Source: Bacillota bacterium
GTDB lineage: Bacteria; Bacillota; Clostridia; Oscillospirales; Oscillospiraceae
Direction of reading: 5' to 3'
NCBI GenBank assembly: GCA_023459875.1
Contig: JAEWRY010000045.1
Span: 1-35,475, forward strand
Length of the DNA stretch: 35,475 nucleotides
Shown: positions 6,673 through 14,413 of the stretch, piece after piece
How positions within the stretch are numbered: the stretch's first letter is position 1
Layout: each line of letters begins with the position of its first letter
The notes under the pieces: generated by a model
What the model was told of the DNA's origin: nothing
The model's input: only the letters and a program-made list of their open reading frames with translations
Databases searched by the model: none
Position numbers and translations under genes: made by a program

Positions 6673-9234
6673 TCAATTTTTCTTGGTTTGGCCGGGGGGA
6701 ACGAACACCGGATTCGTCGGATTCTCTACGGTGGGGGTGGAAGACGGGGAAGCGGTTTCTCCCCCGGAATCATCCCCGCCCGAACCGGGCCAGGTGGCGG
6801 GATCCAGCGGATCGAAATCGGGATCATCTGTGGGCCAGGTGGTGGGGTCGTTGATATCAAACTTCACCTCGGGCGTGGGCGTTACCACCACGCCCGTGTG
6901 GACGGTGCAGGTCCCCTGCGCCTCCAACCAGGATTTCAGATAGATTTGATCCTTCACGGCAATACCGGGGTCCACCAGATTGCGCACGTAATCCAGCACG
7001 CTCACCACCCGCAGGCTCTCCTCCGGACAGAATTCCCCCTTCAGGCGGTACATTCCGGTCCCCGTCCCGTCCGCCTTCAGAATGGGATCGTCCAGGCAAA
7101 CCTCCACCGGCACATGGACCGTGCAGTATTGGGTTGGTTCGTCCCCCTTGATGAACTGGCCGGTTGTGACACGGCTGCCCCGGGGATCGTTCTTGCAGTA
7201 TTCGGTGGGCAGCATTCCGCTGTCCATGCAGTAAGAGGCGCTTACGATCTCAGAGCCCGACGGCCTTTCAAAGTCGCGGTATTCCAGGCCCTTGTGGATG
7301 GAAGACATGACCTTTCTCCACAGGCCGGTGGAAGGGTTGCTCAGAGAAGTGCCCAGCCGTTCCTGCTGATCGTAACCCGTCCAGACGGCCGCGGTATAGT
7401 AGGGCGTGTAACCCACGAACCACAGGTCCTTGCGGGAGGAGGTGGTACCCGTCTTGCCGGCAATTTCCATGCCGGAGAAATTGGCGTTGGTGCCGGTGCC
7501 CGCCGCGACCACGTTTTTGAGCAGGTAGTTAATATACCAGGCGGTAGTCTCCTTAATGGCCACCTTGGACTGGGCGGTGTTGTCCAGCAATACCTTGCCC
7601 TGGCTGTCAGTCACCTTTGTATAGGTGCGGGGCGAGGTGTAGATTCCACCCCGGGCGAAGGTAGCGTAGGCCGCCGCCATCTCATAGGTGGAAACGCCCT
7701 TGGTGAGACCACCCAGTCCCAGCTGGGCGAGGCCCTTGTCGGTATAGTTCTTGCCGCCTATTTTCACGCTGTCCACAAGGCTGTTGATCCCGAAGCGCTC
7801 CTGAAGGAAGTCGAAGGAGACCTCGGGGGAGAGATAGTCGCCCAGAACACGGACCGCCGCGGTGTTGGCAGAGTCCTCCACCGCTTCAAAAACGGTCATG
7901 AGTCCCCGGTACTCCCCGTAAGAGTTCACGGGCCACGGGTCTCCGCCCTCCATCTGATAGGGCATGTCGTCCACCACGGTGGCGGGGGTGATAAGCCCCA
8001 TTTCAAAGGCGGGGCCGTAGACTGAAAGGGGTTTGATGGAGGATCCGGGCGGACGCAGACTGTCGGTCGCCCGGTTCCAGCCGCGGCTCTCGGTTTTGGG
8101 GCCGATGCCGCCCGAGAGGGCCACCACGTTGCCCGTGGAGTTGTCGACGATGGTGATGCCCGACTGGAGGGGCTGGCCCGCGCTGGAGGTATAGTTTAAA
8201 TTTTCCCGGTTCTCATAGACCGCGTCCACCGCTGCCTGAACCTTGGGGTTCAAACAGGTATCGATTTCCAGACCGCCGGAATAAACCAAATCGGCGGCGG
8301 CTTCGGAGGAGATGCCCAGCTGATCGACCAGATCGTGAATCACGTCGTCGATGACCTGATCTTCATACCAGGAATAAATGGTGACGGGTCTGGATTCGTC
8401 CTCGCCCCTTACGAAGTTCAGCTCCTCGGCGATGGCCGCATCCCTCTGCTCCTTTGTGATATAGCCCTGCTCGCACATCTGGCTCAGAACCAGCTCCTGC
8501 CGCGCCTTGTTGGCGGCGCGGTCACGGTAAGGGTCATAAATCGTCGGATTATTGGTAATGCTGATGAGGCTCGCGCACTCGGCGAGATCGAGATCCTTCA
8601 CGTTCTTTCCGAAATAGGCGTAAGAGGCGGTGTAGACTCCGCTGCAGTTTTCACCCAAAAAGATGTAATTGAGGTACCACTCCAGCGTCTCTTCCTTGGA
8701 GTATTTTTTATCAAATTCCAGAGCGCGGAAGATTTCGGTCACTTTCCGCTTCACAGTGACCTCGTCCTGCTTGGTAAGATTTTTAATGAGCTGCTGGGTC
8801 AGGGTGGAGCCGCCCTGGATATCCTGACCGGTGAACATGCAGATGACGCTCTTCGCCGTTCGGAGCCAGTCCACGCCCTTGTGGGTAAAAAACCGTTTAT
8901 CCTCGATGGCCACTGTGGCGTTCAAAAGGTCCTTGGGGATATCCCCATAGCTCACCCAGACTCGGTTTTCATCCCCGTGCAGGGTCTGCATCTCGGTGCG
9001 CTCTCCGGTGTCCGGGTCGGTATAATACATGGTGGTGGAGAGATTCAGGGAAACGTCCCGGAGGTCGAGGCCGGCCTTCGGCAGGATAATCGTCTTAATG
9101 TAAATAGCTGCGAAACAGGCAAGAATCGTACAGGTGGTGACGCCGATTAAAAGCAGGGTGCCGATGACCCTGCCTATCCTGCGCGCTCTGCCGCTTCTAT
9201 GCCGTCTTCTGGGTTTTTCGTTTGTCTCCGCCAA
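6673..9234 (-). CDS. Penicillin-binding protein 1A family, bifunctional glycosyltransferase/transpeptidase
   Basis: An 853-residue class A PBP that polymerises and cross-links peptidoglycan outside the membrane. A basic N-terminus is followed by one membrane anchor (about residues 20-48). The glycosyltransferase (GT51) domain has EDKRFFTHKGVD (catalytic Glu at about 111) and GGSTLTQQ (141-148). The transpeptidase domain has SSIK (Ser398, Lys401), SAN (455-457) and KTGTT (594-598). The last about 70 residues are a Pro/Thr/Asp-rich tail with repeated DPTTWP/DPATWP units. The start is a TTG at 9234 because a perfect GGAGGTG lies 5 nt upstream; the frame itself extends to 9300. It is monocistronic, with its own promoter. 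Confidence 0.93.
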   Translation of the reverse strand: MAETNEKPRRRHRSGRARRIGRVIGTLLLIGVTTCTILACFAAIYIKTIILPKAGLDLRDVSLNLSTTMYYTDPDTGERTEMQTLHGDENRVWVSYGDIPKDLLNATVAIEDKRFFTHKGVDWLRTAKSVICMFTGQDIQGGSTLTQQLIKNLTKQDEVTVKRKVTEIFRALEFDKKYSKEETLEWYLNYIFLGENCSGVYTASYAYFGKNVKDLDLAECASLISITNNPTIYDPYRDRAANKARQELVLSQMCEQGYITKEQRDAAIAEELNFVRGEDESRPVTIYSWYEDQVIDDVIHDLVDQLGISSEAAADLVYSGGLEIDTCLNPKVQAAVDAVYENRENLNYTSSAGQPLQSGITIVDNSTGNVVALSGGIGPKTESRGWNRATDSLRPPGSSIKPLSVYGPAFEMGLITPATVVDDMPYQMEGGDPWPVNSYGEYRGLMTVFEAVEDSANTAAVRVLGDYLSPEVSFDFLQERFGINSLVDSVKIGGKNYTDKGLAQLGLGGLTKGVSTYEMAAAYATFARGGIYTSPRTYTKVTDSQGKVLLDNTAQSKVAIKETTAWYINYLLKNVVAAGTGTNANFSGMEIAGKTGTTSSRKDLWFVGYTPYYTAAVWTGYDQQERLGTSLSNPSTGLWRKVMSSIHKGLEYRDFERPSGSEIVSASYCMDSGMLPTEYCKNDPRGSRVTTGQFIKGDEPTQYCTVHVPVEVCLDDPILKADGTGTGMYRLKGEFCPEESLRVVSVLDYVRNLVDPGIAVKDQIYLKSWLEAQGTCTVHTGVVVTPTPEVKFDINDPTTWPTDDPDFDPLDPATWPGSGGDDSGGETASPSSTPTVENPTNPVFVPPGQTKKN

Positions 9235-9324
9235 GATAACACCTCCGTTGCCGCCGATCAAGGTAAGACTTTTATCAAGACTTATATAACATAGAATCAT
9301 AAATATGGGCTGGCTTATTCAGTA

Positions 9325-9353
9325 ATTATACCAACTGTCTGGCGGATTGTCCA
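9325..9353 (-). promoter_or_regulatory. Promoter of the PBP gene
   Basis: Minus strand: -35 TGGACA (9348-9353), 17-bp spacer, -10 TATAAT (9325-9330). It lies back-to-back with the promoter of the plus-strand DUF1292 gene. Confidence 0.7.
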
Positions 9354-9429
9354 TCCTATATTTTAGGGCCAACCTGTCGTAAATGCCCGGGGCGCCTGTA
9401 CCGCAAACAAATTTTGGCAAGTTACTATC

Positions 9430-9458
9430 TTGCTTTTTTCGCTGTTACGGGTTACAAT
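9430..9458 (+). promoter_or_regulatory. Promoter of the DUF1292 gene
   Basis: -35 TTGCTT (9430-9435), 17-bp spacer, -10 TACAAT (9453-9458). It may also supply transcription into the downstream 6S RNA, for which I see no equally clear separate promoter. Confidence 0.65.
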
Positions 9459-9479
9459 AACATCAAAGGAGGGAGGAAC

Positions 9480-9776
9480 ATGAGCGAAGATTACGGCGCG
9501 GACTATGTTACCATCACCGATGAAGACGGACATGAGATTGACCTTGAGCATGTGAATACGATTGAGTATAACGGGCAGGTTTATATGGCGTTTTTCCCCG
9601 CAGACCAGGAAAAGAAGGACGCGGAAGATTCCGAAGAGGACGAACTTGGCCTTATTATTCTCAAGGTAATTGAAGAAAACGGTGAGGAGCTTCTCTCCAC
9701 TCTGGAAAGCGAAGAAGAGATGGAAGCTGTTTACGAACAGTTTATGGATGCCCTCTTTGAAGACGAGGAAGAATAG
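9480..9776 (+). CDS. DUF1292 family acidic protein
   Basis: A 98-residue, strongly acidic protein: MSEDYGADYVTITDEDGHEI, then NTIEYNGQVYMAFFPAD, and an Asp/Glu-rich end (FEDEEE). This matches the small DUF1292 family of Firmicutes (YrzB-like), typically about 90-100 residues and without known function. The start at 9480 follows AAAGGAGGGAGG; the frame opens earlier, at 9414, without a ribosome-binding site. No membrane segment or cysteine is present. It is followed after 13 nt by the 6S RNA region. Confidence 0.88.
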   Translation: MSEDYGADYVTITDEDGHEIDLEHVNTIEYNGQVYMAFFPADQEKKDAEDSEEDELGLIILKVIEENGEELLSTLESEEEMEAVYEQFMDALFEDEEE

Positions 9777-9789
9777 ATAGCAAATTCGT

Positions 9790-9985
9790 ATTTCCACCCT
9801 GCTCGGTGCGTGACGGGCTCTTTTAAACCCACATCTCTGAAACGGGATGCCGACTCGCCGTGCGGATTGCAGGCCTCCCGGCCCTTCGGGCCGGATGTTG
9901 GAAGCAAGGAAACGCGGCGGAGGCGACCCACCTGCCGTTCGTGCAGGTTTTAATTGGGTCTGCACGGCCAGAGCGGGGAGGCAAT
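9790..9985 (+). ncRNA. ssrS: 6S RNA
   Basis: About 196 nt with the recognisable 6S pattern. The closing stem is CCACCCTGCTC near 9794-9804 with GAGCGGGGAGG near 9971-9981. The 5' side of the bubble is AACCCACATCTCTGAAACGG followed by GATGCCGACTCGCCGTGC. Internal hairpins include GGCCCTTCGGGCC. The 3' side is GGAAGCAAGGAAACGCGGCG, then GACCCACCTGC, a small loop, GCAGGTTTTAATTGGGT and CTGCACGGC. 6S RNA mimics an open promoter, binds the housekeeping RNA polymerase holoenzyme and lowers transcription in stationary phase. Exact ends are estimates. It lies right after the DUF1292 gene and is followed by a terminator hairpin and an element-A copy. Confidence 0.85.
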
Positions 9986-9992
9986 TATTCAA

Positions 9993-10023
9993 TAAGCGCC
10001 GGGACGTAATGTCCCGGCGCTTA
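9993..10023 (+). terminator. Terminator hairpin of 6S RNA, lacking its U-tract
   Basis: A 13-bp perfect stem (9993-10005 with 10011-10023) with a 5-nt loop lies 8 nt after the 6S RNA. Instead of a run of T it is followed by CACT and then the first base of an element-A copy at 10028, as at the other element-A sites. Confidence 0.65.
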
Positions 10024-10027
10024 CACT

Positions 10028-10140
10028 TGTCAAAAAGCCATTTTGACTTTTTGACAAAACGGCAAGATGGAGGCGGCGCTGAGAGGCCGCGAAAAACAAG
10101 GCTTCCGGAAATCAAATTCCCGGAAGCCTTGTTTTGCTAG
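10028..10140 (+). repeat. Element A copy 1 (5' half: hairpins 1-3)
   Basis: Starts TGTCAAAAA, which pairs with TTTTTGACA (hairpin 1). It keeps the conserved linker AAAACGGCAAGATGG, hairpin 2 (GCGGC/GCCGC) and hairpin 3 (CAAGGCTTCCGG/CCGGAAGCCTTG). The stem sequences differ from other copies but remain fully paired, while the linker is unchanged. Hairpins 4 and 5 are absent; element B begins at 10141. Confidence 0.75.
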
Positions 10141-10270
10141 CCTCGCAGAGTTTCCGCCGTGAACGGCGGAAACTATCTCAAATTCGTCCACAGAAGGACA
10201 TGCGCCTTCGGAGAACACCACAACCTGCGTCCAGTGGACGCAGCCGCCTGCGTAGACGCGGGCGAGGGGG
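10141..10270 (+). repeat. Element B copy 1
   Basis: Begins with the shared head CCTCGCAGAG, then hairpin TTTCCGCCG-TGAA-CGGCGGAAA. Further inverted repeats follow (CTGCGTCC-AGT-GGACGCAG near 10225-10243), but beyond the head this copy has diverged from the other two. It directly follows element A copy 1 in the same orientation. The 3' end is not sharply defined. Confidence 0.55.
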
Positions 10271-10274
10271 TTAT

Positions 10275-10337
10275 CAAAGCCGGATTTTATCCGGCTTTGT
10301 ATCCAAGGGGGACAACGTCCCCCTTGGAAGGTTTTTT
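10275..10337 (+). terminator. Two tandem hairpins, the second with a T6 run (plus-strand terminator)
   Basis: Hairpin one is CAAAGCCGGAT-TTT-ATCCGGCTTTG (10275-10299). Hairpin two is CCAAGGGGGAC-AAC-GTCCCCCTTGG (10303-10327), followed by AAGG and TTTTTT at 10332-10337. On the plus strand this is a good intrinsic terminator that would stop read-through from 6S/A/B. On the minus strand the hairpins follow the BMP stop codon but have no U-tract. Confidence 0.65.
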
Positions 10338-11463
10338 AGTTCTGGTAGTCCACCTTCACGTTGGTGACGGCGGGGGCCTTGTCGATGGCGTTGGAGACCT
10401 TGACCGTGCCGGCGACGACCTTGGCGTAGAGATCCTGATATTCCTTCACGGTGAAGGTCTTAAATCTCCAGGAGGTGTCGGCGGTGGGGATGCCCACGCA
10501 GTTCTGCGCGGCGCCCAGAACGGTCTGCTTGCCGGAGTAGCTGGCAGGCCACTTGCTGTTGTTCTTGTACAGCTCGGTAAGGGCCACCACGACGGAATCC
10601 TTCAGGTACTTCATGGCGGAGGTGACGATGCACTGATCCACAAAATACTGGTCGACGTCGACGCCGACCATCTTGCCGCCGGCAGCCTGAGCAGCCGACA
10701 CAGCGGACAGATAGATGCCGCCGCCGCAGGCGAAGACGATCTGGGTGCCGTCGGTGTACCAGCCGTCCATCTTGATCTTGATATCGTCGGAGGGAGCGAA
10801 GCCGCCGCAGTACCAGTACTTCATATCGACGGTAACGCCCATTTCCTTGGCGGCGGCGTCGGCGCCCTGCACGAAGCCGTAGCCGTAGCGGACCACCGCC
10901 GGAACGGCCATGCCGCCCAGGAAGCCCAGCTTGGTGTAGCCGTCCTTCACGACGGCGTATCCGGCGAAGTAGCCGGCCTGCTCTTCCTGATAGGTAATCA
11001 GAGCGGTGTTGGAAGCAACTTTATCGCCCATATCCCCGGTAGCGACGTCCAGAGTGAGGAAGCTGACGTCGGGATACTTCTCCTGAACGGCGAGGGTGGA
11101 ATCCGCGAACATAAAGCCCGGGCAAACCACAACCTTGGCGCCCTTATCGATGGCGTTGCCGATGGCTTCGACGCGGGCTTCGGTGGAGTCCTCGGAGGGA
11201 CGGTAATAGGCATAGGTTTTACCGGCGCTCTCGGCGTAAGCTTTCACGCCGTTCCACGCGCCTTCGTTGAAGGATTTGTCGTCGATATTGCCCACGTCGG
11301 TAACCAGAGCAATTTCATAGCCGGCGGCCGCCGAGGGAGAGGGGGACGCGGAAGCGGAAGCCGAGGGAGCGGGTGAGCTGCCGGTACCGCCGGAACAAGC
11401 GGCCAGTGAGAAAATGAGCGCGAGCGCAAGAGTCAGGGTGATCATTCTTTTCATTTTTTTCAA
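10336..11463 (-). CDS. BMP-family (PnrA/TmpC-like) nucleoside-binding lipoprotein
   Basis: A 375-residue secreted lipoprotein. The signal peptide ends in the lipobox SLAAC with Cys23, followed by a Ser/Ala/Pro-rich tether (about residues 24-48). The mature domain starts YEIALVTDVGNIDDKSFNEG, the signature of basic-membrane-protein/PnrA substrate-binding proteins of purine-nucleoside ABC importers. GAKVVVCPGFMFADS and VFACGGGIYLSAV fit the same fold. The start is a TTG at 11463, chosen because AGGAAGG lies 8 nt upstream. No permease or ATPase genes are adjacent. Its neighbour deoC suggests nucleoside salvage, an inference from context. Confidence 0.92.
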   Translation of the reverse strand: MKKMKRMITLTLALALIFSLAACSGGTGSSPAPSASASASPSPSAAAGYEIALVTDVGNIDDKSFNEGAWNGVKAYAESAGKTYAYYRPSEDSTEARVEAIGNAIDKGAKVVVCPGFMFADSTLAVQEKYPDVSFLTLDVATGDMGDKVASNTALITYQEEQAGYFAGYAVVKDGYTKLGFLGGMAVPAVVRYGYGFVQGADAAAKEMGVTVDMKYWYCGGFAPSDDIKIKMDGWYTDGTQIVFACGGGIYLSAVSAAQAAGGKMVGVDVDQYFVDQCIVTSAMKYLKDSVVVALTELYKNNSKWPASYSGKQTVLGAAQNCVGIPTADTSWRFKTFTVKEYQDLYAKVVAGTVKVSNAIDKAPAVTNVKVDYQN

Positions 11464-11538
11464 TTGTACTACCTTCCTTTCGCATTATGAAGCTCAGGCA
11501 TGGACGGAAGAACTTGGTATTTCTTTGCTTCCGGGCTT

Positions 11539-11567
11539 ATTATAACGCATAGTTCACAAAAGGGCAA
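11539..11567 (-). promoter_or_regulatory. Promoter of the BMP lipoprotein gene
   Basis: Minus strand: -35 TTGCCC (11562-11567), 17-bp spacer, consensus -10 TATAAT (11539-11544). Confidence 0.65.
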
Positions 11568-11588
11568 CCGATATTTTTTATTATGTGT

Positions 11589-11619
11589 AAAAAAGCCACA
11601 AAAAATCAGCTTTTTTGTG
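11589..11619 (-). terminator. Intrinsic terminator after deoC
   Basis: Minus strand: stem CACAAAAAA/TTTTTTGTG (11611-11619 with 11597-11605), then GC and a T6 run (11589-11594). The stem is A/T-rich and therefore weak, but the layout is right for the end of deoC, which stops at 11649. Confidence 0.6.
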
Positions 11620-11648
11620 CAAGTGCGTCCGCAAGGGAGAGACTGAAC

Positions 11649-12314
11649 TCAATATCCCCCGACCGGCCGGTTTTTAACCAATCCCACGATGGCGGAGGTG
11701 CCCAGACGGTCGGCGCCCAAGGCGATAAAGTCTTCGGCGTCCTGCATGGTGCGGATTCCTCCGGCGGCTTTGATCTTTACGTGAGGGGCGATGTGGGCCT
11801 TGAAGAGGGCCACGTCCTGAGGGGTGGCGCCGCCGGAACTAAAGCCGGTGGAGGTTTTGATATAATCCGCCCCGGACTGGGAGATAATTTCGCACATTTT
11901 GATTTTTTCCTCCTGGGTAAGCAGGCAGGCCTCCACAATGACCTTCAGAATGCGGCCCGCGCAGCTCTTCTTGAGAGTGCGGATTTCTTCCAGAACCGCA
12001 TCCCACCGCGCTTCCTTCACCATGCCGATATTGACGACCATATCGATTTCGTCGGCTCCGTTCCGGATGGCCTCCTCCGTCTCAAAGGCCTTGACGGCGG
12101 TGGTCTGGTAACCGTTGGGGAAGCCGATGACGGTACAGATTTTCAGTTTGTCTCCAACATAGTCCGCAGCCCTCTTCACGAAGGAAGGAGGAATGCACAC
12201 CGATGCGGTGTGGTAGGCAAGGCCGTCGTCGCAGAGTTCTTTGATCTGGGGCCAGATGGACTCCTGTTTCAGAAGGGTATGGTCGCATCTGGCGAGGATT
12301 TCCTCAGCATTCAT
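11649..12314 (-). CDS. deoC: Deoxyribose-phosphate aldolase
   Basis: A 221-residue class I aldolase that splits 2-deoxyribose-5-phosphate into glyceraldehyde-3-phosphate and acetaldehyde, the last step of deoxynucleoside breakdown. Seen motifs: DHTLLK near residues 11-16, GADEIDMVVN with catalytic Asp91, YIKTSTGF with the Schiff-base Lys153, and VKIKAAGGIRT with Lys182. The start at 12314 is preceded by AAAGGGG; the longer frame to 12434 crosses the promoter and is not used. It is transcribed towards the BMP nucleoside-binding lipoprotein gene, but a terminator and a new promoter separate the two. Confidence 0.95.
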   Translation of the reverse strand: MNAEEILARCDHTLLKQESIWPQIKELCDDGLAYHTASVCIPPSFVKRAADYVGDKLKICTVIGFPNGYQTTAVKAFETEEAIRNGADEIDMVVNIGMVKEARWDAVLEEIRTLKKSCAGRILKVIVEACLLTQEEKIKMCEIISQSGADYIKTSTGFSSGGATPQDVALFKAHIAPHVKIKAAGGIRTMQDAEDFIALGADRLGTSAIVGLVKNRPVGGY

Positions 12315-12432
12315 GAAAATGACCCCTTTCAATTTTTTACCACTATGATATCCCAGGCGCAAAGCATTTCGCCGTATAAGGCATCCTCGGCGGTTCCCCC
12401 CGGAGCACGGGAGCCTGCTGCGCCGTAAACCC

Positions 12433-12438
12433 ATTATA
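12433..12438 (-). promoter_or_regulatory. Extended -10 promoter of deoC
   Basis: Minus strand: TGTTATAAT, an extended -10 (TGn plus TATAAT). No good -35 is seen at the usual distance. The implied leader is about 110 nt. Confidence 0.45.
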
Positions 12439-12459
12439 ACAGCGCTTTAAAAAGGACTG

Positions 12460-13440
12460 CTACACCGCGTAATAACGGTATACTTCGCCGGAGACTTCCC
12501 GGCGGATTTCGCCCAGGGCCATCAGATGATCCAGGTGGGACATACATTCGCCCACTGCAAACCATTTCTGGGTCTGGGGGAAGGTCTCCCAGGAGTCCGC
12601 GCGGATCTTCCAGGTCATTTTTCCGCCGATCTCAACAGCGGAAAGGCCGGGATTATTTTTAACAGCCGATAAGGCCTCGTCCAGGCGGTGCTCGTGATGA
12701 CAGAGCAGCCTTTGGATGCGGGACTTCAGCTCGCCGCTTTCCCGGTGGGCCGGGAGCGCCAAATTCACGTCGTATCTGTTCATTGCCTTCAGACTTTCCA
12801 GATAATTACCCAAGGAATCCGGAATGCCCACCCAGGTAGTAATGTTGGGGGTGATGTCGAAGAGCACGTGGTCTCCGGTGATCATAACGCCCTGTTCTTC
12901 CATCCAGAAACAAAGATGGCCGGGGGTGTGGCCGGGGGTATGCACAGCCTTCAGCCGGTAGCCGCCAATCTCCAGCACCTCGCCGTCTTTCACAGGATGG
13001 TATCTGTGGAAATCAGGCGCGGGCGCCATGGAACGGGCAGGATTGCTCCGGTTTGCCTCAAAGAGGGTTTTCGCCGGAAACCCGGCCAGCTGGAAAGCCT
13101 TGTCGCCGCGCTTCCACAATTCGTTGCGCGAGTCGGTGAGCATCCAGGGCAGCTCCAGCTCGCCGATAAAGATTTCCCGCTCGTCGCCTACGAATTCCGG
13201 TCCCAGGCCGGAATGGTCGGAGTGAAGGTGGGTAAGAAGGATGTCGGTATCTTCGCGGCGTACGCCCAGTTCTGTGAGCCCCGCCTGGAGCGCCTGGCGG
13301 CATGGGTCCTGACGGAAGCCGGTGTCGATGAGAAGATTTCTGCCGTCGCCGCGGATCACATAGCTGTTTAGTTCCCGCAAGGGATTGCCGATTAACGGCA
13401 CACGAATGCGAAACAGATTTGGGAGAATTTCCTCGGGCAT
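12460..13440 (-). CDS. MBL-fold metallo-hydrolase with C-terminal winged-helix-like region
   Basis: A 326-residue protein of the metallo-beta-lactamase superfamily. Metal ligands are visible: HLHSDH at residues 71-76, His in the HTPGHTPGH stretch (167-175), Asp190 in ITGDH, and His232 in ALPAHRE. This is a standard binuclear Zn/Fe hydrolase set. The C-terminal about 90 residues (LSAVEIGGKMTW ... VGECMSHLDHLMALGEI) resemble the winged-helix tail found in LACTB2-like enzymes. The substrate is unknown. There is an AGGAGG site before the start. It is a single gene, not obviously linked to its neighbours. Confidence 0.88.
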   Translation of the reverse strand: MPEEILPNLFRIRVPLIGNPLRELNSYVIRGDGRNLLIDTGFRQDPCRQALQAGLTELGVRREDTDILLTHLHSDHSGLGPEFVGDEREIFIGELELPWMLTDSRNELWKRGDKAFQLAGFPAKTLFEANRSNPARSMAPAPDFHRYHPVKDGEVLEIGGYRLKAVHTPGHTPGHLCFWMEEQGVMITGDHVLFDITPNITTWVGIPDSLGNYLESLKAMNRYDVNLALPAHRESGELKSRIQRLLCHHEHRLDEALSAVKNNPGLSAVEIGGKMTWKIRADSWETFPQTQKWFAVGECMSHLDHLMALGEIRREVSGEVYRYYAV

Positions 13441-13557
13441 AAACTGCCTCCTAATTTTGATGTAATTATTCTAAACAATATCATAACCGAACCGGAAAAA
13501 AAAGACCCTAAAATAATATGTCGAAAATGTACCTGTATTTTCCCCCGTGAACAACAT

Positions 13558-13589
13558 AAAAAACCTCCGCTGCTGTTTGCAGCGGAGGT
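13558..13589 (-). terminator. Distal copy of the rubrerythrin terminator hairpin (with U-tract)
   Basis: Minus strand: ACCTCCGCTGC/GCAGCGGAGGT stem followed by TTTTTT. The 29 bp at 13561-13589 are identical to 13797-13825. The two copies flank element A copy 2; this distal copy has the better U-tract for rubrerythrin-direction transcripts. Confidence 0.75.
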
Positions 13590-13594
13590 CAGAT

Positions 13595-13791
13595 TGTCGA
13601 AAAACCATGTTTTTCGACAAAACGATAAAGTGGAAGCGGCTCTCCGGAGCCGCACAAAGAGTACCTAGCGGAAAGTGAATTCCCGCTAGGCACTGGTATT
13701 TAACCTTTTGCGGATTTCGGTCACGTAGCGCAACGCAAAATCCGCAAAAGCTTTTCGCCGGTGGCGAAAAGGACGAAGGATTTTTGCGACA
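13595..13791 (+). repeat. Element A copy 2 (full length, 197 bp)
   Basis: Layout: hairpin 1 TGTCGAAAAA-CCATG-TTTTTCGACA; linker AAACGATAAAGTGG; hairpin 2 GCGGCTC-TCCG-GAGCCGC; hairpin 3 CCTAGCGG..CCGCTAGG around the loop AAGTGAATT; hairpin 4 TTTTGCGGATTT..AAATCCGCAAAA; hairpin 5 CTTTTCGCC-GGT-GGCGAAAAG; then a tail ending TTTTTGCGACA, an imperfect inverted copy of the start. It lies between two identical terminator hairpins. Relative to the upstream gene (rubrerythrin, minus strand) it is in reverse orientation. Confidence 0.85.
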
Positions 13792-13796
13792 AGCTG

Positions 13797-13829
13797 AAAC
13801 CTCCGCTGCTGTTTGCAGCGGAGGTTTTT
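13797..13829. terminator. Proximal copy of the rubrerythrin terminator hairpin
   Basis: Identical over 29 bp to the copy at 13561-13589. On the minus strand it follows the rubrerythrin stop by about 10 bp but is followed by only TTT and then the element. On the plus strand it ends in TTTTT. Confidence 0.7.
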
Positions 13830-13839
13830 CGTTTATGTA

Positions 13840-14376
13840 TTAGTAATTTTCGGCCTTCAGTTCAAAATAGGCTCTGGGGTGGGAACAGACGGGGCAGATC
13901 TCGGGGGCCTCCAGGCCGTACTCCAGGTGGCCGCAGTTGCGGCAGTACCAGACCTTAATTCCGCTTTTTTTAAATACTTCGCCGTTCTGAATGTTCTCCG
14001 CCAGCTTCAGATAGCGCTCCTCGTGGGTCTTCTCGATTTTACCCACCTCGGTGAAGGCGTCGGCCAGGGTATGGAAGCCCTCCTCCCGGGCGGTTTGGGC
14101 CATTTCCTTATACATCTCGGTCCACTCGCTATGTTCTCCCTCGGCGGCGGCGATGAGGTTGTCGGCGGTGGCGCCGATGCCGCCCAGCGCCTTGAACCAC
14201 AGCTTGGCGTGTTCCTTCTCGTTGCCCGCGGTCTCCTCAAAAATAGCGGCGATTTGCTCGTACCCGTCCTTACGGGCCTGACCGGCAAAGTAGGTATACT
14301 TGTTGCGTGCCTGGCTTTCTCCGGCAAATGCCTTCCAGAGATTGGCCTCGGTCTTGCTGCCTTTCAGTTCCATCAT
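13840..14376 (-). CDS. Rubrerythrin
   Basis: A 178-residue non-haem iron peroxidase protecting anaerobes from hydrogen peroxide. The N-terminal ferritin-like four-helix domain has the di-iron ligands in FAGESQARNKY, ETAGNEKEHAK and EVGKIEKTHEER. The C-terminal rubredoxin domain has CRNCGH and CPVCSHP, four cysteines for one Fe. Two consecutive ATGs are possible starts (14376 or 14373), both behind GGAG. It is the last gene of perR-desulfoferrodoxin-rubrerythrin, 37 nt after the desulfoferrodoxin gene. Confidence 0.96.
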   Translation of the reverse strand: MMELKGSKTEANLWKAFAGESQARNKYTYFAGQARKDGYEQIAAIFEETAGNEKEHAKLWFKALGGIGATADNLIAAAEGEHSEWTEMYKEMAQTAREEGFHTLADAFTEVGKIEKTHEERYLKLAENIQNGEVFKKSGIKVWYCRNCGHLEYGLEAPEICPVCSHPRAYFELKAENY

Positions 14377-14413
14377 TTTCCGCTCCTTTCAAAAATTGAT
14401 TCTCTATCTGTTG

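Noticed and set aside
13595..13791. Element A as a group IIC intron (these also insert after terminator hairpins)
   Set aside because: At about 197 bp it is too short for a group II ribozyme, and I see no domain V-like motif or reverse transcriptase. The duplicated flanking hairpins also do not fit intron insertion.
13761..13958. Recurring peptide MAKRTKDF.. encoded at the 3' end of element A copies (also at 17449)
   Set aside because: It repeats only because the DNA element repeats; no ribosome-binding site, and the frame runs into unrelated flanking sequence in each copy. The stems show paired nucleotide changes instead of codon conservation.
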